64,000 bases of DNA from Diospyros lotus (taxonomy: Eukaryota > Streptophyta > Magnoliopsida > Ericales > Ebenaceae), in contig NC_068338.1 in assembly GCF_014633365.1 (NCBI RefSeq), positions 53,765,716 through 53,829,715 on the forward strand, given 5' to 3'. Position 1 is the stretch's first letter; each line of letters begins with the position of its first letter. The notes under the pieces were generated by a model, which saw only the letters and a list, made by a program, of their open reading frames with translations, did not search any database and was not told the DNA's origin. Below are positions 10,075 to 20,756 of the stretch, piece after piece. Made by a program: the position numbers and the translations under genes.

Positions 10075-12097
10075 TCAAATGTAAAGAGTATCCCTACTGT
10101 GTTTCAAGATATTCACAAAAGTCTCATAGGATTTTGGTAAAGAATGAAGTAAGACTAGAGCTTTATCCTCATCATCATATTTAACTACTATGTTTTCAAG
10201 ATCTAGACACAATTTATTAAATTCATTTATGTGATCTTGTAATTTTTGCCCTTCATTCATTCTAAATGTAAAGAAATTAGCCTTTAAATACAGCCTACTA
10301 GACAAAGACTTAGTCATATATAGACCATCTAATTTAAGCCACAATTTTGCTGCAGTCTTCATTTTGGAGACTTCTCGTAGCACTTTATCACCTAGGCTTA
10401 AAATTAAAGTGTTCAAGGCTTTCTTCCCAATTTCCTTCTTCTTTTTGGTGGCATATGCATAGTTTTGAAAGGCGCGAGGTGCAGCAAGGCGTAAAAGGTT
10501 CTGGAGCTTGAGGTGCGAGGCGTATGAGGCGAAGCGTGCCTTTGCAAAGCGAGGCGCACCTTTTAGAAAAAAAAACTCAAAATCATGTAAAATCATAAAA
10601 AAACTATCAAATTATCAATAATAATACATGCATATCATTAATGATTCATTATCTTCAAATTCTAAACTAACAACATCAAAGTTGATTCATTCATCATGCA
10701 AATTCTAAACTAGAAACATTATCAAAGTTCAAACTTAAAGTCTCAAATTCAAACGAGTACCAATCATCATGCAAAGTTCTAAACAAACATATAAACACTA
10801 CAAGTTCACAATCAATAAAGAAGTTTTAATCAATCATCATCAAGGAGATCATCAACATCAAGGTCAACATCTTCATCATCCCCTTCAATCACCCCCTCAT
10901 CTTCTTCTTCCTGTCCCAATTCTTCTCCCTCTTCCAAGTCTCCATCATCTTCAGTCTCTATCTCACTTTCCTCTTCCTCTTTAATCACCTGAGTTACTCG
11001 CAGCTTTGAAATTGTAGCCGAAGTTGAACCTGATTGTGATCGAGTTTGTTTAATACATTGGGTTTTTTTCTACTTTGAGGCAACTCCTCTCATCATCATC
11101 ATATCCTTCACTAAATTGAAAATCATCATCTAACGGTGCCATATTTCGCTCATCCTTGTTATTCTTCTTCTTTTGCATATACTCTCCAATCTCTTGTTTT
11201 ACTGATGGAGGATATTTTGGACAAGCTTTAGTACTCTCCACAATCAATAAACACTACAAGTCCACAATCAAGAAAATGTTTTCATTTTGAAAAATGTTAT
11301 TTTTCTAAGTCTGGAAGATTATCGCATTTTTTCTAAGTCTGGAAGATTAGCGCATTATAAGGAGACATATAAGAAAATGTTTCTATTTTGAAAAACTATC
11401 TCCCGGTATTTTGATAGCTAATATTCATTGTTGTTAAAATGATTTTTAATGAATTTTTCAAGAAATAGTAGGTATGTATTTTGGGGTGGTAAAATCGCTA
11501 AATCCTGAGTTTGTACTAAAATCAAAATTCTATTTTCTTATTGTTATGGATTTTGATTTTTTAGATATTTTTATTGAATCCAAATGGGAGGTACTTTCTT
11601 ATTTACATTTATCTATTAAAGTAAATGGAAGGTAAAATATAAATTAAAGAAAATGTGGACATTTACTTAAATTAAATAAATGTAAATATGTTGTAATGTA
11701 TACATGCTGGAATCGAGAAGATGGGAGGCTGGAGAGGAGATGAAGAGAGGATGCTGGCGTGGCTGGAGTCGGGAGGAAGATGGAGTGAGGAGCGAATTGG
11801 GCTGCCCAGGTTTTAATTAAAACCTAGGTTTCATGAGGCGCGCCTAGGCGCCTCACCGTGCAAGGCGAGGGTCTCGCTGAAATCACCTCGCCTCGACCCA
11901 AGCGAGGCGCCTTGTGCCTTGGCGCGCCTTTAACAACTATGGGAATATGTTGTCGGCATTTTTGACTCTCCATTGAGTGCTTATTCCAGTCCAAGATTCC
12001 CTAACAAAGCCTTCATCTTCATATTCCAAAGACCAAAGTCATTTTGCCGATCGAACTTCTCTATATCATATCTTGTGGCAGATGCGGTGGATGCCAT
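10075..12097 (-). pseudogene. copia gag interrupted by a hAT element
   Basis: The start codon lies at 12097 and the N-terminus reads MASTASATRYDIEKFDR, the usual copia gag opening, with an internal stop about 38 codons in. The reading frame runs into the hAT element at 11,941 and resumes at 10,457. It then carries the UBN2 signature (LWLKLDGLYMTKSLSSRLYL, then LQDHINEFNKL and LLHSLPKSYE). Structural capsid role in retrotransposition; not functional here. Confidence 0.8.
10458..11941 (-). mobile_element. non-autonomous hAT element, copy 1
   Basis: The 1,484-bp element starts CATAGTTTTGAAAGGCGCG and ends with the near-inverse GGCGCGCCTTTAACAACTATG. Flanks are ggcatatg (10450-10457) and ggaatatg (11942-11949), an 8-bp duplication with one mismatch. 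GC-rich ends (ggcgc/gcgcc repeats) contrast with an AT-rich core. The minus frame 11247-11050 keeps the end of a BED-finger region (KACPKYPPSVKQEIGEYMQ). It has no transposase core, so it would need one in trans. Confidence 0.85.
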
Positions 12098-12158
12098 TAT
12101 CATGACTTGGTTTTGACCCTAGACTTAGATTCTTGGCTTTTCTAGATGAAACACTTGT

Positions 12159-12170
12159 GCTCTCATACCA
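12159..12170 (-). other. copia primer binding site
   Basis: On the minus strand TGGTATGAGAGC stands 3 bases inside the 5' LTR. It differs at one base from TGGTATCAGAGC, the common plant copia site complementary to initiator Met-tRNA. Confidence 0.8.
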
Positions 12171-12173
12171 AGT

Positions 12174-12699
12174 TGTTATCATGGGAGCACTGGAATGCAC
12201 TCAATTTGCTGAATAGAATCCCCGACACACATGGATTGAACAATACACAATAACAGATCACAAAAAAACAGAATTGAACAATAAAGAATAGAAAGCAAAC
12301 CACATGAAGACACCAAAATTTATCTTGGTTCAGATCATCAATGATTTGATGATCCTATATCCAACCTTGAATCCCCGAGAGCAATCTTAATTATCAATCT
12401 TGAACAGCCAGTACAATAGTAGTCCCTCACGAGTACAACAGAAACTCGAGATTACAAAGGTTATCTCACTAGACTTTTCTCTCACAATTGCACTTGTTCA
12501 CTTCATGCCTAAGCGACTACCCCAATCCTCTATTTATAAATAATAGGGGCGGACAATACAAGAAATAAACGGTTATAACATTACTGTTAATCCTAAATGC
12601 TAGTTACCGTTAGAAAATAAACCTAACCAACTAACCAGTCGCTTTGGGCTTGACTGGACTTTATTGACTTCTTTGGGTTTACTTGATGCAAACATAACA
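12174..12699 (-). repeat. 5' LTR of the copia element
   Basis: This 526-bp copy starts tgttatcatgggagcac and ends gatgcaaacataaca on the + strand. It is followed directly by the target duplication tagct. Confidence 0.88.
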
Positions 12700-12780
12700 T
12701 AGCTCTTAAACTCATCTCTATTAAGGCCATTGTATTGATATCTAAGGGCAAACAAAATTTCTCTGGTCTTTCTAAACCAA

Positions 12781-13459
12781 GTGAAATGCATAAAAGATAA
12801 AAACCAAAATGTATTAGTGAATGAGGGAGTGATTAAGGAGAGATGGAAGGAGTATTTCATAAAATTATTCAATGATGGTGGGGACACAAGAGTTAGGTTG
12901 GGACATCTTAGTAACTCCGAAGGGAACGTGAGCTATACATTTTATCGACGCATAACTTCAAAAGAAATAAGGCAAGCGTTAAAAAAGATGAAAAATCATA
13001 AGGTGGTGGGACCGGATAATATACCTATAGAAGCATGGAAATGCATGGGAGAAGAGGGCATCTCCTGGCTAACGAAATTATTTAACCCGATCCTTAAATA
13101 AAAAAAGATGCTAGATGAGTGGAGGAAGAGCACTTTGGTCCCTATATATAAGAACAAAGGAGATGTTCAAAACTGTGAAAATTACAGAGAAATTAAGTTA
13201 ATGAGCCATACCATGAAACACTGGGAGAGAGTAATAGAGCAGAGGCTTAGAAAAGAAACAGAGGTCTCGAAAAATCAGTTTGGTTTCATGCCTGGTAGGT
13301 CAACAATGGAAGCTATATATCTACTGAGGCACCTAATGGAAATGTGTCGGGATCATCAGAAGGACCTACATATGGTATTTATAGATCTAGAAAAGGCCTA
13401 TGATAGGGTCCCTAGAGAAGTATTATGGAGGGTTTTAGAGAAGAAAGGAGTCCGAATAA
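12781..13459 (+). pseudogene. RTE reverse transcriptase, N-terminal part
   Basis: Residues include KERWKEYFIKLFND, then [54 protein letters not shown] and [14 protein letters not shown], the standard RT blocks up to the first catalytic aspartate region. One in-frame stop (13099-13101) breaks it. The frame is cut at 13,459 by the LTR insertion and resumes at 16,663. Confidence 0.85.
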
Positions 13460-13464
13460 CCTAT
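13460..13464 (+). repeat. left target duplication cctat
   Basis: The pentamer cctat precedes the 5' LTR here and follows the 3' LTR at 16658-16662. Confidence 0.85.
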
Positions 13465-13847
13465 TGTCATGACCCAAGGAATAATATAAGGGTATTATGG
13501 TAATAGGATTGTAGTGGGTTGTTAGGATATTTTTTACAAGTTGTTAGAAGCACATGGGTGCTGTTAGGAGGTTGTTAGAAATTAGTTAACTAGCTACTAT
13601 GCCTATATAAAGGCCCCATTGTAAGAGGAGAAGATATGTTTTGAATGATAAATGAATATTCTGTTTTCTCTCTAAGTTTCTCTACAATCTTCCTCTCATT
13701 TCTCTATTATGCTCTCCCTCATTTTCTCTCTAATTTCTCCCCCATTCTTCTTCAATTTTCCCTCTAATACATTCTGCCCTTAACCTTCATTCAATCGGAT
13801 TCTTCCGATTGTCCATTTCAGTCCGTCATGAACCCTAGTTCATGACA
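13465..13847 (+). repeat. 5' LTR of member I
   Basis: 383 bp, TG...CA. It has a TATA box in gcctatataaagg (about 13601-13613) followed by a CT-rich leader, so transcription probably starts about 25-35 bases after the TATA box. Confidence 0.9.
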
Positions 13848-13849
13848 AA

Positions 13850-13861
13850 TCGGTATCAGAG
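13850..13861 (+). other. primer binding site of member I
   Basis: tcggtatcagag(c) starts 2 bases after the LTR. It differs at one base from TGGTATCAGAGC, the initiator Met-tRNA complement used by plant copia elements. Confidence 0.8.
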
Positions 13862-15122
13862 CAGTCAATCTTTGGCTGTGGATTTGATTCTAGTTGATTG
13901 GAACTTACAGACGAGCAAGGCCTTCCCATCCTTGGAGCTGTTGTAGGTGGATTTCAGAGAAACTGCAGCCATCATTCTCAATTTCGGAGAATTCTGCTGG
14001 TTGCATCACAATCGCCTTCCTTGATCGATCAAGCTCTGCACCTTCTTCAATCGGTTCTGCCACACTGAACACGTTAATCGACTTGGGTGCAAATCTCGTT
14101 GTTGATCCACAGTGAAGCGGATTTCAAACGATAGTTGATAACGGTTGGGTGCAGTGATTCCTAGCGATCGGTTGGAACTTAGGCGGTCATCAGCCTAAGA
14201 CAAAATTCTGGGTGAACGAATTGAACACCCAACCCGATCGAAAGCATCGATTGATTGAGTGGAGGAGGAGACCGATTGAGGAAGGCGGGTGAAGGCGAAA
14301 CTGACCTTGGCAATTTTGACAGTGATTCTGGAGCAACTGGGTCTGGGTCGCTGAGTCGGTGATCCTTGACCTCGAGAGGCAACAGAGGGTCGACGGGGAT
14401 CTTTGGGTTGACGGTGGTCCTCGAGAGTGATTCTGGACGATGATAGATCTGATCCTTGGAGGTGATTCTTGGTTCGGTTGGAAGACAACGAAAGGAGGGT
14501 GGTCTACGACCACTGAAGTGCGACTGTTGAGGCGAGCATGAGTCCGTCGGAGGTGAAGCGGATGACCCAAAGAGTTGCGACCAGACTGATAAGCTTCCTG
14601 TAGGCGTGGCTGGGTATTGCGGGTTTGATCAAGAAATTTCGACCGGAGTTTTGGGGTGTTGCCGCTTCTATCGGAAGGTACCGTGTGCTACGATTTTGGT
14701 TGCCTTCCGACTTGTGTTGGTGAAGCGACTGGGGGTTGTTACGATGCAGTGGGTTGGACTCAGAAGTGGGTGTAGCTATTGAACCAGCAGTTAGTTGTGG
14801 TGATTTTGGAATAAAAAACGATTGCAAATTGTGTAGGGAGCCCTGGACGGTGATTGGGCAGTAGCTGTTCTTTGGCTGCGATTTTGATTTGAGTTGAAGC
14901 AGGGAAATCAGTTTCCATAGTTAAGGTCCAGGTTGAGAAGGCTTGAAGGCGACTTGGCCTGGCTGGTCCGACTGTGTTTTCAGCAACTCCGGTGAATTGA
15001 TTGAGCTTGGGCTGATAGCTGAGGCTGAACTTGGAAGTGCAAAGCAGATTCTAGAGAGCTTCGACAATTACCCAGATCTGAGTTGAAGGCAAGGGCAATC
15101 AATTTCAGCGATTAGAAGTTCA
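13862..15122 (+). other. long leader of member I, no ORF recognised
   Basis: Some 1.26 kb lies between the PBS and the shared reading frame. It is fairly GC-rich for this window and has many short overlapping frames. I recognise no protein. Member II has a leader of similar position and length (46,235-47,696). Confidence 0.5.
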
Positions 15123-16211
15123 ATGACTAATAGCAGCAAATCAGTGAAGAACAGTATGTATACAATCCCTATCCTTTGGTCTTCCAAGTGTCATGTCCGT
15201 GAGATGTCGACCATGGGAAGCAGGGCACACGTGACACAAATGGGGCCTCGATTGCAGCCAAAGGATGCTGCATTTTCAATGGAATGTCCTGCTTGTGAAG
15301 CCTTGGGAAGTGGCGCACGAAGGAGTCCAATGGAGTCTCAATTGTAGCAGGAGAAAGTTTCCTTTTCAGTTGGAATGAAGCCTTAATGGCAGCCAAAGGA
15401 GGCTGCATTTTCAGTTGGCAGCAACAAGGACAAAGGAATAAGCAATGGGATTCATGAAGAGTGCAAGGAATTCGGTCGAATGTTCCGTGAGAAGCTGCAA
15501 GAATTTGCGATGATACTTATTAAGAAGTATCATTACAACTTTCCGGTGGAATATTTTGATGATTATCATGGAAGCTTTAATAAGGAGGAATTTCTTGGAA
15601 TGGAGCAGCAGGAGGAGAAGTTGAAAGAAAGGGCAAACAAGGAAGCAAGGAGCATTGATCATTTTATGGAAGAGTTGGAGCGTGAATCAGAAGTGAAGGA
15701 AAGGCGGAACCAGAAGCCAAACTGCTATGAAGATGGCCTACTTGTAGCTGAAATGTCTTCCAATGTTGTGAAGGTGTGTAGAGCTGATCCTAAAATGTGC
15801 CACAATGTTGCTGTAAATTTTGAGGTTGAGGAGCAACAACAATGGAAGGCTGAAGGACTAGATAACGTGGAGGGATTTTTATCAAACGATAAGAGGGAGA
15901 CAGCCCCAGTAGAAAGAAGACTTGCTGATCCTAAACAATGCCACCATATTGCTGCCAATTTTGGAGATGATAAGAAGAGGGGAACATATGTGGTAGCTGG
16001 TCAGTTAGAGTTTCAAAACGATCGACATTTGAAGGCTGTAGGGTTGCAGATTTCAGCTGCTACCTGCGACAAGGAGCGGCTAAATTCATTGAAGGCATTT
16101 GATGTGAACACATTGACAGCTGAAGAGTATCCAAGAACAAAGAAGAAGTGGCCTAGAAAAGAAATGATAAAAGAAAGAACGACCAAACTAGAGAGAGTTG
16201 GTATTGGTTGA
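15123..16211 (+). CDS. unrecognised protein of the non-autonomous LTR family (member I, degraded)
   Basis: Two open stretches in one frame (15,123-15,347 and 15,480-16,211) are separated by stops. The downstream part gives 243 codons from an ATG at 15,480. It starts FREKLQEFAMILIKKYH, NFPVEYFDDYHGSFNKEEF, continues through a Lys/Glu-rich, probably helical middle, and ends with RHLKAVGLQISAATCDKE, SLKAFDVNTLT and a basic tail. Member II has the same blocks in the same order with a longer middle, so the protein is a family feature and not chance. I see no CCHC knuckle, DSG, DDE or YVDD motif. It could be a very diverged gag or a captured host sequence. Confidence 0.6.
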
Positions 16212-16258
16212 GGAGCAATGGCTAAATTGTTGTAAGTTCTTGGGGACAAGAACTCTTT

Positions 16259-16273
16259 CAAGGAGGGGGGGAA
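16259..16273 (+). other. polypurine tract of member I
   Basis: aaggagggggggaa stands directly before the 3' LTR and would prime plus-strand synthesis. Confidence 0.8.
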
Positions 16274-16274
16274 T

Positions 16275-16657
16275 TGTCATGACCCAAGGAATAATAGAAG
16301 GGTATTATGGTAATAGGATTGTAGTGGGTTGTTACGATATTTTTTACAAGTTGTTAGAAGCACATGAGTGCTATTAGGAGGTTGTTAGAAATTAGTTAAC
16401 TAGCTACTATGCCTATATAAAGGCCCCATTGTAAGAGGAGAAGATATGTTTTGAATGATAAATGATTATTCTATTTTCTCTCTAAGTTTCTCTACAATCT
16501 TCCTCTCATTTCTCTATTCTGCTCTCCCTCATTTTCTCTCTAATTTCTCCTCCATTCTTCTTCAATTTTCCCTCTAATACATTCTGCCCTTAACCTTTAT
16601 TTAATCGGATTCTTCCGATTGTCCATTTCAGTCCGTCATGAACCCTAGTTCATGACA
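16275..16657 (+). repeat. 3' LTR of member I
   Basis: 383 bp, the same length as the 5' LTR, with about 10 base differences counted by eye and no indel. Confidence 0.9.
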
Positions 16658-16662
16658 CCTAT

Positions 16663-17520
16663 ATACAAGTTCTTAAGGACATATATCACGATACAGAGAC
16701 AAGAGTCAGAACATGTGGAGGGATACTGAACCGTTTAAAATTACAATGGGATTGCATCAAGGTTCTGTACTAAGTCCATACTTATTTGCTTTAGTAATGG
16801 ATGAACTCACTAAACACATTCAGATAGAGGTGCCATGGTGTATGCTATTTGCAGATGACATAGTGTTGGTGGATGAAACAAAAGAAGGAGTGGACACTAA
16901 GTTTAAGTTGTGGAGAAACAATTTAGAATCTAAGGGATTTAAATTAAGTAGAATGAAAACAAAATATATGGAATGTAAATTTAGTAAGAAAAGACCAAAT
17001 CATACAAAGAAAAGACCATTTTCGATATTTGGGATCAGTGATTCAAAAAGATAGAGAAATTTACGAGGATGTTACGCATAAAATTAATGCAGGTTGGCTA
17101 AAATGGAGAAATGCATCAGAAGTATTATGTGATGGTAAAATCCCATTAAAACTGAAAGGAAAATTCTATAGGACATCTATAAGACCAATTTTGTTATATG
17201 GTTCAGAATATTGGGCAGTCAAATACCAGTATGAGCAAAAGACGACCGTAGCGGAGATGAGGATGTTAAGATGGATGTGCGGCTATACAAGAAAAGATAA
17301 AATTAGAAATGAGGTTATTCGTAATAAGGTAAGAGTAGTGCCAATCAAGAACAAGATTTAAGAGATTAGACTAAGATGGTTTGATCATGTGAGAAGAAGA
17401 CCAAGAGACGCTTCTGTGAGGAGAGTTGATGAAATGGAACAATTAGTCAAAAAAAGAGAGAGCAGATCTAAGAAAATTTGAAAGAGACATTAAAGTTTGA
17501 TATGAAGTGTTAGAGCCTAA
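16663..17520 (+). pseudogene. RTE reverse transcriptase, C-terminal part
   Basis: The RT resumes after the LTR insertion: MGLHQGSVLSPYLFALVMDE, then the catalytic [57 protein letters not shown] and [20 protein letters not shown] frameshift occurs near 17,030 and a stop at 17,359-17,361, after which RLRWFDHVRRRP is still readable. The FADD centre is intact but the ORF is dead. Confidence 0.85.
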
Positions 17521-17620
17521 ATGAAGATATGAAAAAAAGCAGAAATACATGAAAATTTAGAATTCATGTAGCCGACCCCACATAGTGGGATAAAGGCGGG
17601 ATATATTGTTGTTGTTGTTT

Positions 17621-17830
17621 TCTCATTAAGGTTTAGAACTCAAACTATTTAACAAATGAAACTCTCGGGGTGACCTATATTCCCATCCTTTCATTCTAAT
17701 GCCCATGCTTGTCCTTGAGAGTTGTAATGGATGAACTATGAATACCATGCAAACATTTAGGGCAAGCTGAACTAAATTACTCAGAATAAAAATAGGTCAT
17801 GTCATATGGTTCTCTCATTTTCTCTATGGA
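17621..17830 (+). other. continuation of the duplicated ATRX first intron
   Basis: ctcattaaggtttagaactc, then ttctaatgcccatgcttgtc and gcaagctgaactaaa, match the stretch 26,163-26,325 with scattered differences. The similarity fades after about 17,830, which marks the end of the duplicated block. Confidence 0.6.
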
Positions 17831-18104
17831 ATCATTATTCATCAAGGAAATAGTGTTGTTCGCTGTCATGGTTAGTTAAGAGAGACAAGGATTATACTGC
17901 AACAACAATAAATGAAGCTTTATCCCCACTATAGTAGAAAAGGATTATTACAGAAATAACACAATGCCATATCTTAATCCCATAACAAAATCCTTCTCTA
18001 TTAATATTACATCAGCTGCTCCTAACTGCTTGCAGTAGGGACCTTGTTCACTACTACTTAGAGCTTCTCATCATTCTATGATGAAGCCAAGACTTGCAGC
18101 CAGC
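17831..18104. other. intergenic, nothing recognised
   Basis: No ORF or repeat end was identified. Confidence 0.4.
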
Positions 18105-18437
18105 AAGGGCAAATTGGCATAATTATAGGGACCTCCCCTCTAGTTTGAGAAATTTCAGTGATCTACCTTATTAAAAATAAAGATAAAATGGCTAGTTTAC
18201 CACTATAATTCTCTCTCTCATATCTCTTATCATTTCAGTAAAATTAAAAACAAGAAAATACCACTGGTGCTGTTGATTGGAAGCCGCCATCATGGTGTTG
18301 TTGACAGTTGACCCCATCAATTGCTAGGGTTCCATTACGAGAGGGAGAAAGATGGGGAGGAAGGTTTGGCAAACCCCATAATCGATGTGGGTTTCTAATC
18401 TTTGATTGTTGACCCATTGTGGTGGGGGTATATGGAG

Positions 18438-20011
18438 CATAGTTCTGAAAGGCGCGAGGCGCAGCGAGGCGCAAAAGGTCCTGGAGCCTGAGGCGCAAGG
18501 CGCACGAGGCGAGGCGCGCCTTTGCGAAGTGAGGCGTACCTTTTAAGAAAAAAACTCAAAATCTTGTAAAATCATAAACAACTATCAAATTATCAATAAT
18601 AACACATTCATATCATTCATGATTCATTATCTTCAAATTCTATAAACTAACAACATCAAAGTTAATTCATTCATCATGCAAATTCTAAACTAGAAACATC
18701 ATCAAAGTTCAAACTTAAAGTCTTAAACTTTACCAAGTACCAATTATAATGCAAAGTAGTTCTAAACAAACACATAAACATTTCAAGTCCACAATCAATA
18801 TAAAAAAGTTTTTTAATCAATCAACATCAAGGAGATCATCAACGATGCTATATTTAGCTCATCCCTGTTATTTTTCTTCTTTTGCATGTACTCTCCAATC
18901 TCTTCTTTTACTGATGGAGGACATTTTGGACAAGCTTTGGTATTCCTAAAACCGCCCACAAGATGTTGTTTTGCCCGAAATATACCACCTTTTGTTACTT
19001 TACGACAAAATTTACATGTGGTGGTATTTCTATCATTAGGATCAGCTTCAAAATAATTCCATGCCGGGTCCGTTTTGGAAGTGGTTGACGACATTTATTG
19101 GGCTGTTGCAACACAGTTCCAATTTCATCAAAATTCTCCTAATTATAGAAATAAATTATAAAGACTTAAAAGCAAATTTCAGCAACCAGCTGCCAGCAAA
19201 ATAAATTAAGCAAAAATGCAAGAAATAAACAAATAAAATACAACTAAAGAACTTACAATATGAAATTATGAATATAGGAGAAGATGTGGGCAGCGGCGGC
19301 GGCGGCTTTAGGCCCTTAGCAGCTTCAACTTGAAGAGCTCAAGAGCAGATGAGAAGAGGCGAGGAAGAGAGGAGAAGACCGTGGCGTGGGCCGACTCAGT
19401 AGAGGAGAATAGAAGAAAGGGTGCGGCTGGAGACTGGAGAGGAAGATCGAGCAAGCAGCGAGCTGGAGAGGAGAGGAAGAGAGGAGGCAGGCGGGGCAGA
19501 GAGGAAGAGGAGGATCGGGCTGGGGCTGGAGAGAAAGAGAGGAGGGGGTCGCAGCTGGAGAGGAGAGGAAGAAGAAGATCGGGCGAGGGCGAGCTGGAGA
19601 GAAGAGGAAGAGAGGAGGCAGGCGTGGCCGCGCGGCTAGGGCTAGAGAGGAAGAGGAAGAATGGAAGATCGGGCGAGGGCGAGCGAGCAGCGAGGGCCAG
19701 CGAGCAACGAGTTGGGAGGAGAGGCAAGCACGGTAGATGCTATAGTAGGGAGGAGTGAGGAGCGAGCAACGAGCTGGAGAGGAGAGGCAAGCGCGGCTGG
19801 ATGCAGTCGGGAGGAGAGGCAAGCGCGATTGGGCTACAAGATTTAAGTAGAAAACCTCAGTTTCATGAGGCACGCCTAGGCGCGCCTCACGCCCCAGCGC
19901 CTAGGCGTGCAAGGCGAGGGCCTCGCCAAAACCGCCTCGCCTTGGCCAAGGCGAGGCGCCAAACTGGCGCCTTAAGGCGCCTCGTGCCTAGGCGCGCCTT
20001 TGATAACTATG
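18438..20011 (-). mobile_element. non-autonomous hAT element, copy 2
   Basis: The 1,574-bp element starts CATAGTTCTGAAAGGCGCG and ends GGCGCGCCTTTGATAACTATG. Perfect 8-bp duplications atatggag flank it (18430-18437 and 20012-20019). GC-rich ends (gcgcctaggcg, ggcgcg) enclose an AT-rich middle and a purine-rich GA stretch (about 19,330-19,800). It retains the best BED-finger remnant of the three copies (18,813-19,094). Confidence 0.9.
18813..19094 (-). pseudogene. BED zinc-finger remnant of a hAT transposase
   Basis: The 93-codon frame reads DPAWNYFEADPNDRN, CKFCRKVTKGGIFRAKQHLV, then KACPKCPPSVKEEIGEYMQ. The W..F, CxxC and the following HL fit the BED-type finger found at the N-terminus of plant hAT transposases, which binds the element ends. 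In hAT proteins a dimerisation and catalytic RNase H-like part follows; none is present here. This supports the hAT assignment of the family independently of the 8-bp duplications. Confidence 0.75.
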
Positions 20012-20479
20012 ATATGGAGAAACCCCACAATGATGGGATTTATCCAAAAGCCCTATTGTGTGATGGGATTTATGGGCAAACATGATTTGTGACACCTGTT
20101 CAGCCATCTTCAAACCTTTGCCAAAGACAAAGAGTTGGGGAGAGGGAAGATGCTAATTCCCCTCGTTGATAAGCCGTCACAATGGTTGAGAGAGATGAGA
20201 GAAGAGAGATAGAGGAGAGAGAATTAAGAGGAGGGAGAGAGAGGAAAAGAAGAGAAGAGAATACACCATTGCCATTGTTGGAGAAGAAGAGTTGTCACCA
20301 TTGCTAGAGAGAGAGTGAGAGAGGGAGATTGAAATGGGAGGGTAACTTTGGCATTTTAAAAAATTTAACTGTCGTCGTTTAACGACAAGGATGTTGGCTA
20401 ATACAAGTTTTAATTCTCAAGGAAGGTCTCTATAATTATGCCAAACCTTGGGGTGGTTATTGTATTCTACCTTTTTTTT

Positions 20480-20756
20480 TAAGCATAAATTGACTGTATG
20501 TCCCTTCAACTTTAGCCCTTTGGCATGGACACTCCATGAATTTTAAAATTCACCAAATCAGTCCCTAAACTATATCAAAAATTAGCCACCACACCCCATG
20601 AAAAGGCCAGAGTTTAGGCGGTTTCATGGCTAATTCAAGGGGTGTTATGTTTAATTTTGTAAAGTTCAAGAATTGATATGGCGCATTTTAGAATTTAGGG
20701 GGTGTCCAGGTCAAATGACCAAGGTTATGGGGATGTTTGGTCAATTTACCTTTTTT
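20480..20756. mobile_element. small foldback (MITE-like) element
   Basis: The left stretch (taaattgactgtatgtccc ... catggacactccatgaattt) and the reverse complement of the right stretch (taaattgaccaaacatccc ... tggacaccccctaaattc) are similar over about 60 bases. The structure is about 277 bp long with no ORF. The exact ends are uncertain. Confidence 0.5.

Larger units (their letters stand above)
6773..12699 (-). mobile_element. Ty1-copia LTR retrotransposon, defective, with nested insertions
   Basis: Two related LTRs (6773-7693 and 12174-12699) begin TGTTAT and end ATAACA on the + strand. They are flanked by the 5-bp duplication tagct (6768-6772 and 12700-12704). On the minus strand the order is LTR, Met-tRNA-type PBS, gag (UBN2-like), CCHC zinc knuckle, aspartic protease, GAG-pre-integrase, integrase and the RNase H tail, which is the copia order. 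Most of integrase to RT is missing and a foreign LTR sits there. A hAT element splits gag and a hAT MITE splits one LTR. It interrupts the duplicated ATRX 5' region. Confidence 0.9.
13465..16657 (+). mobile_element. full-length non-autonomous LTR retrotransposon, family member I
   Basis: The 3,193-bp element has two 383-bp LTRs that start TGTCATGACC and end TTCATGACA. A Met-tRNA-type PBS follows the first LTR, a purine tract precedes the second, and perfect 5-bp target duplications (cctat) flank it. By eye the LTRs differ at about 10 of 383 positions. No gag, protease, integrase or RT motif is visible. The only long frame (15,480-16,211, with an upstream in-frame extension from 15,123) is shared with member II at 45,860-49,594. 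Mobilisation would need proteins in trans, probably from a copia-type partner judging by the PBS. Confidence 0.9.
12771..17620 (+). mobile_element. RTE-type LINE, 5'-truncated, split by an LTR element
   Basis: The 5' end starts inside the ORF just upstream of the reverse transcriptase. The 3' end has the family signature (cccacatagtgggataaagg) and a (gtt)n tail. A complete LTR element (13,465-16,657) splits the RT. The LINE sits inside the duplicated ATRX 5' region: sequence on its two sides (..ggtctttct and ctcattaagg..) is contiguous in the other copy at about 26,158. Confidence 0.85.
18105..20450. mobile_element. foldback/MITE-like element split by a hAT element
   Basis: The left end contains ttggcataattatagggac, and the reverse complement of the right end contains tttggcataattatagagac followed by similar sequence for some 40-50 bases. 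Removing the hAT element and one duplication leaves about 760 bp with no ORF recognised. The outer boundaries and target duplication are not certain; a MULE-type MITE is one possibility. Confidence 0.45.

Noticed and set aside
14179..14827. Several overlapping minus-strand frames of about 100 codons
   Set aside because: They lie in the leader of LTR element I, overlap each other, and have no family resemblance or counterpart in member II that I could see.
19308..19873. Overlapping frames of 140-180 codons on both strands, rich in Ser/Pro/Leu or Arg/Glu/Gly
   Set aside because: They come from the purine-rich GA tract inside hAT copy 2; composition is repetitive and open in several frames at once.
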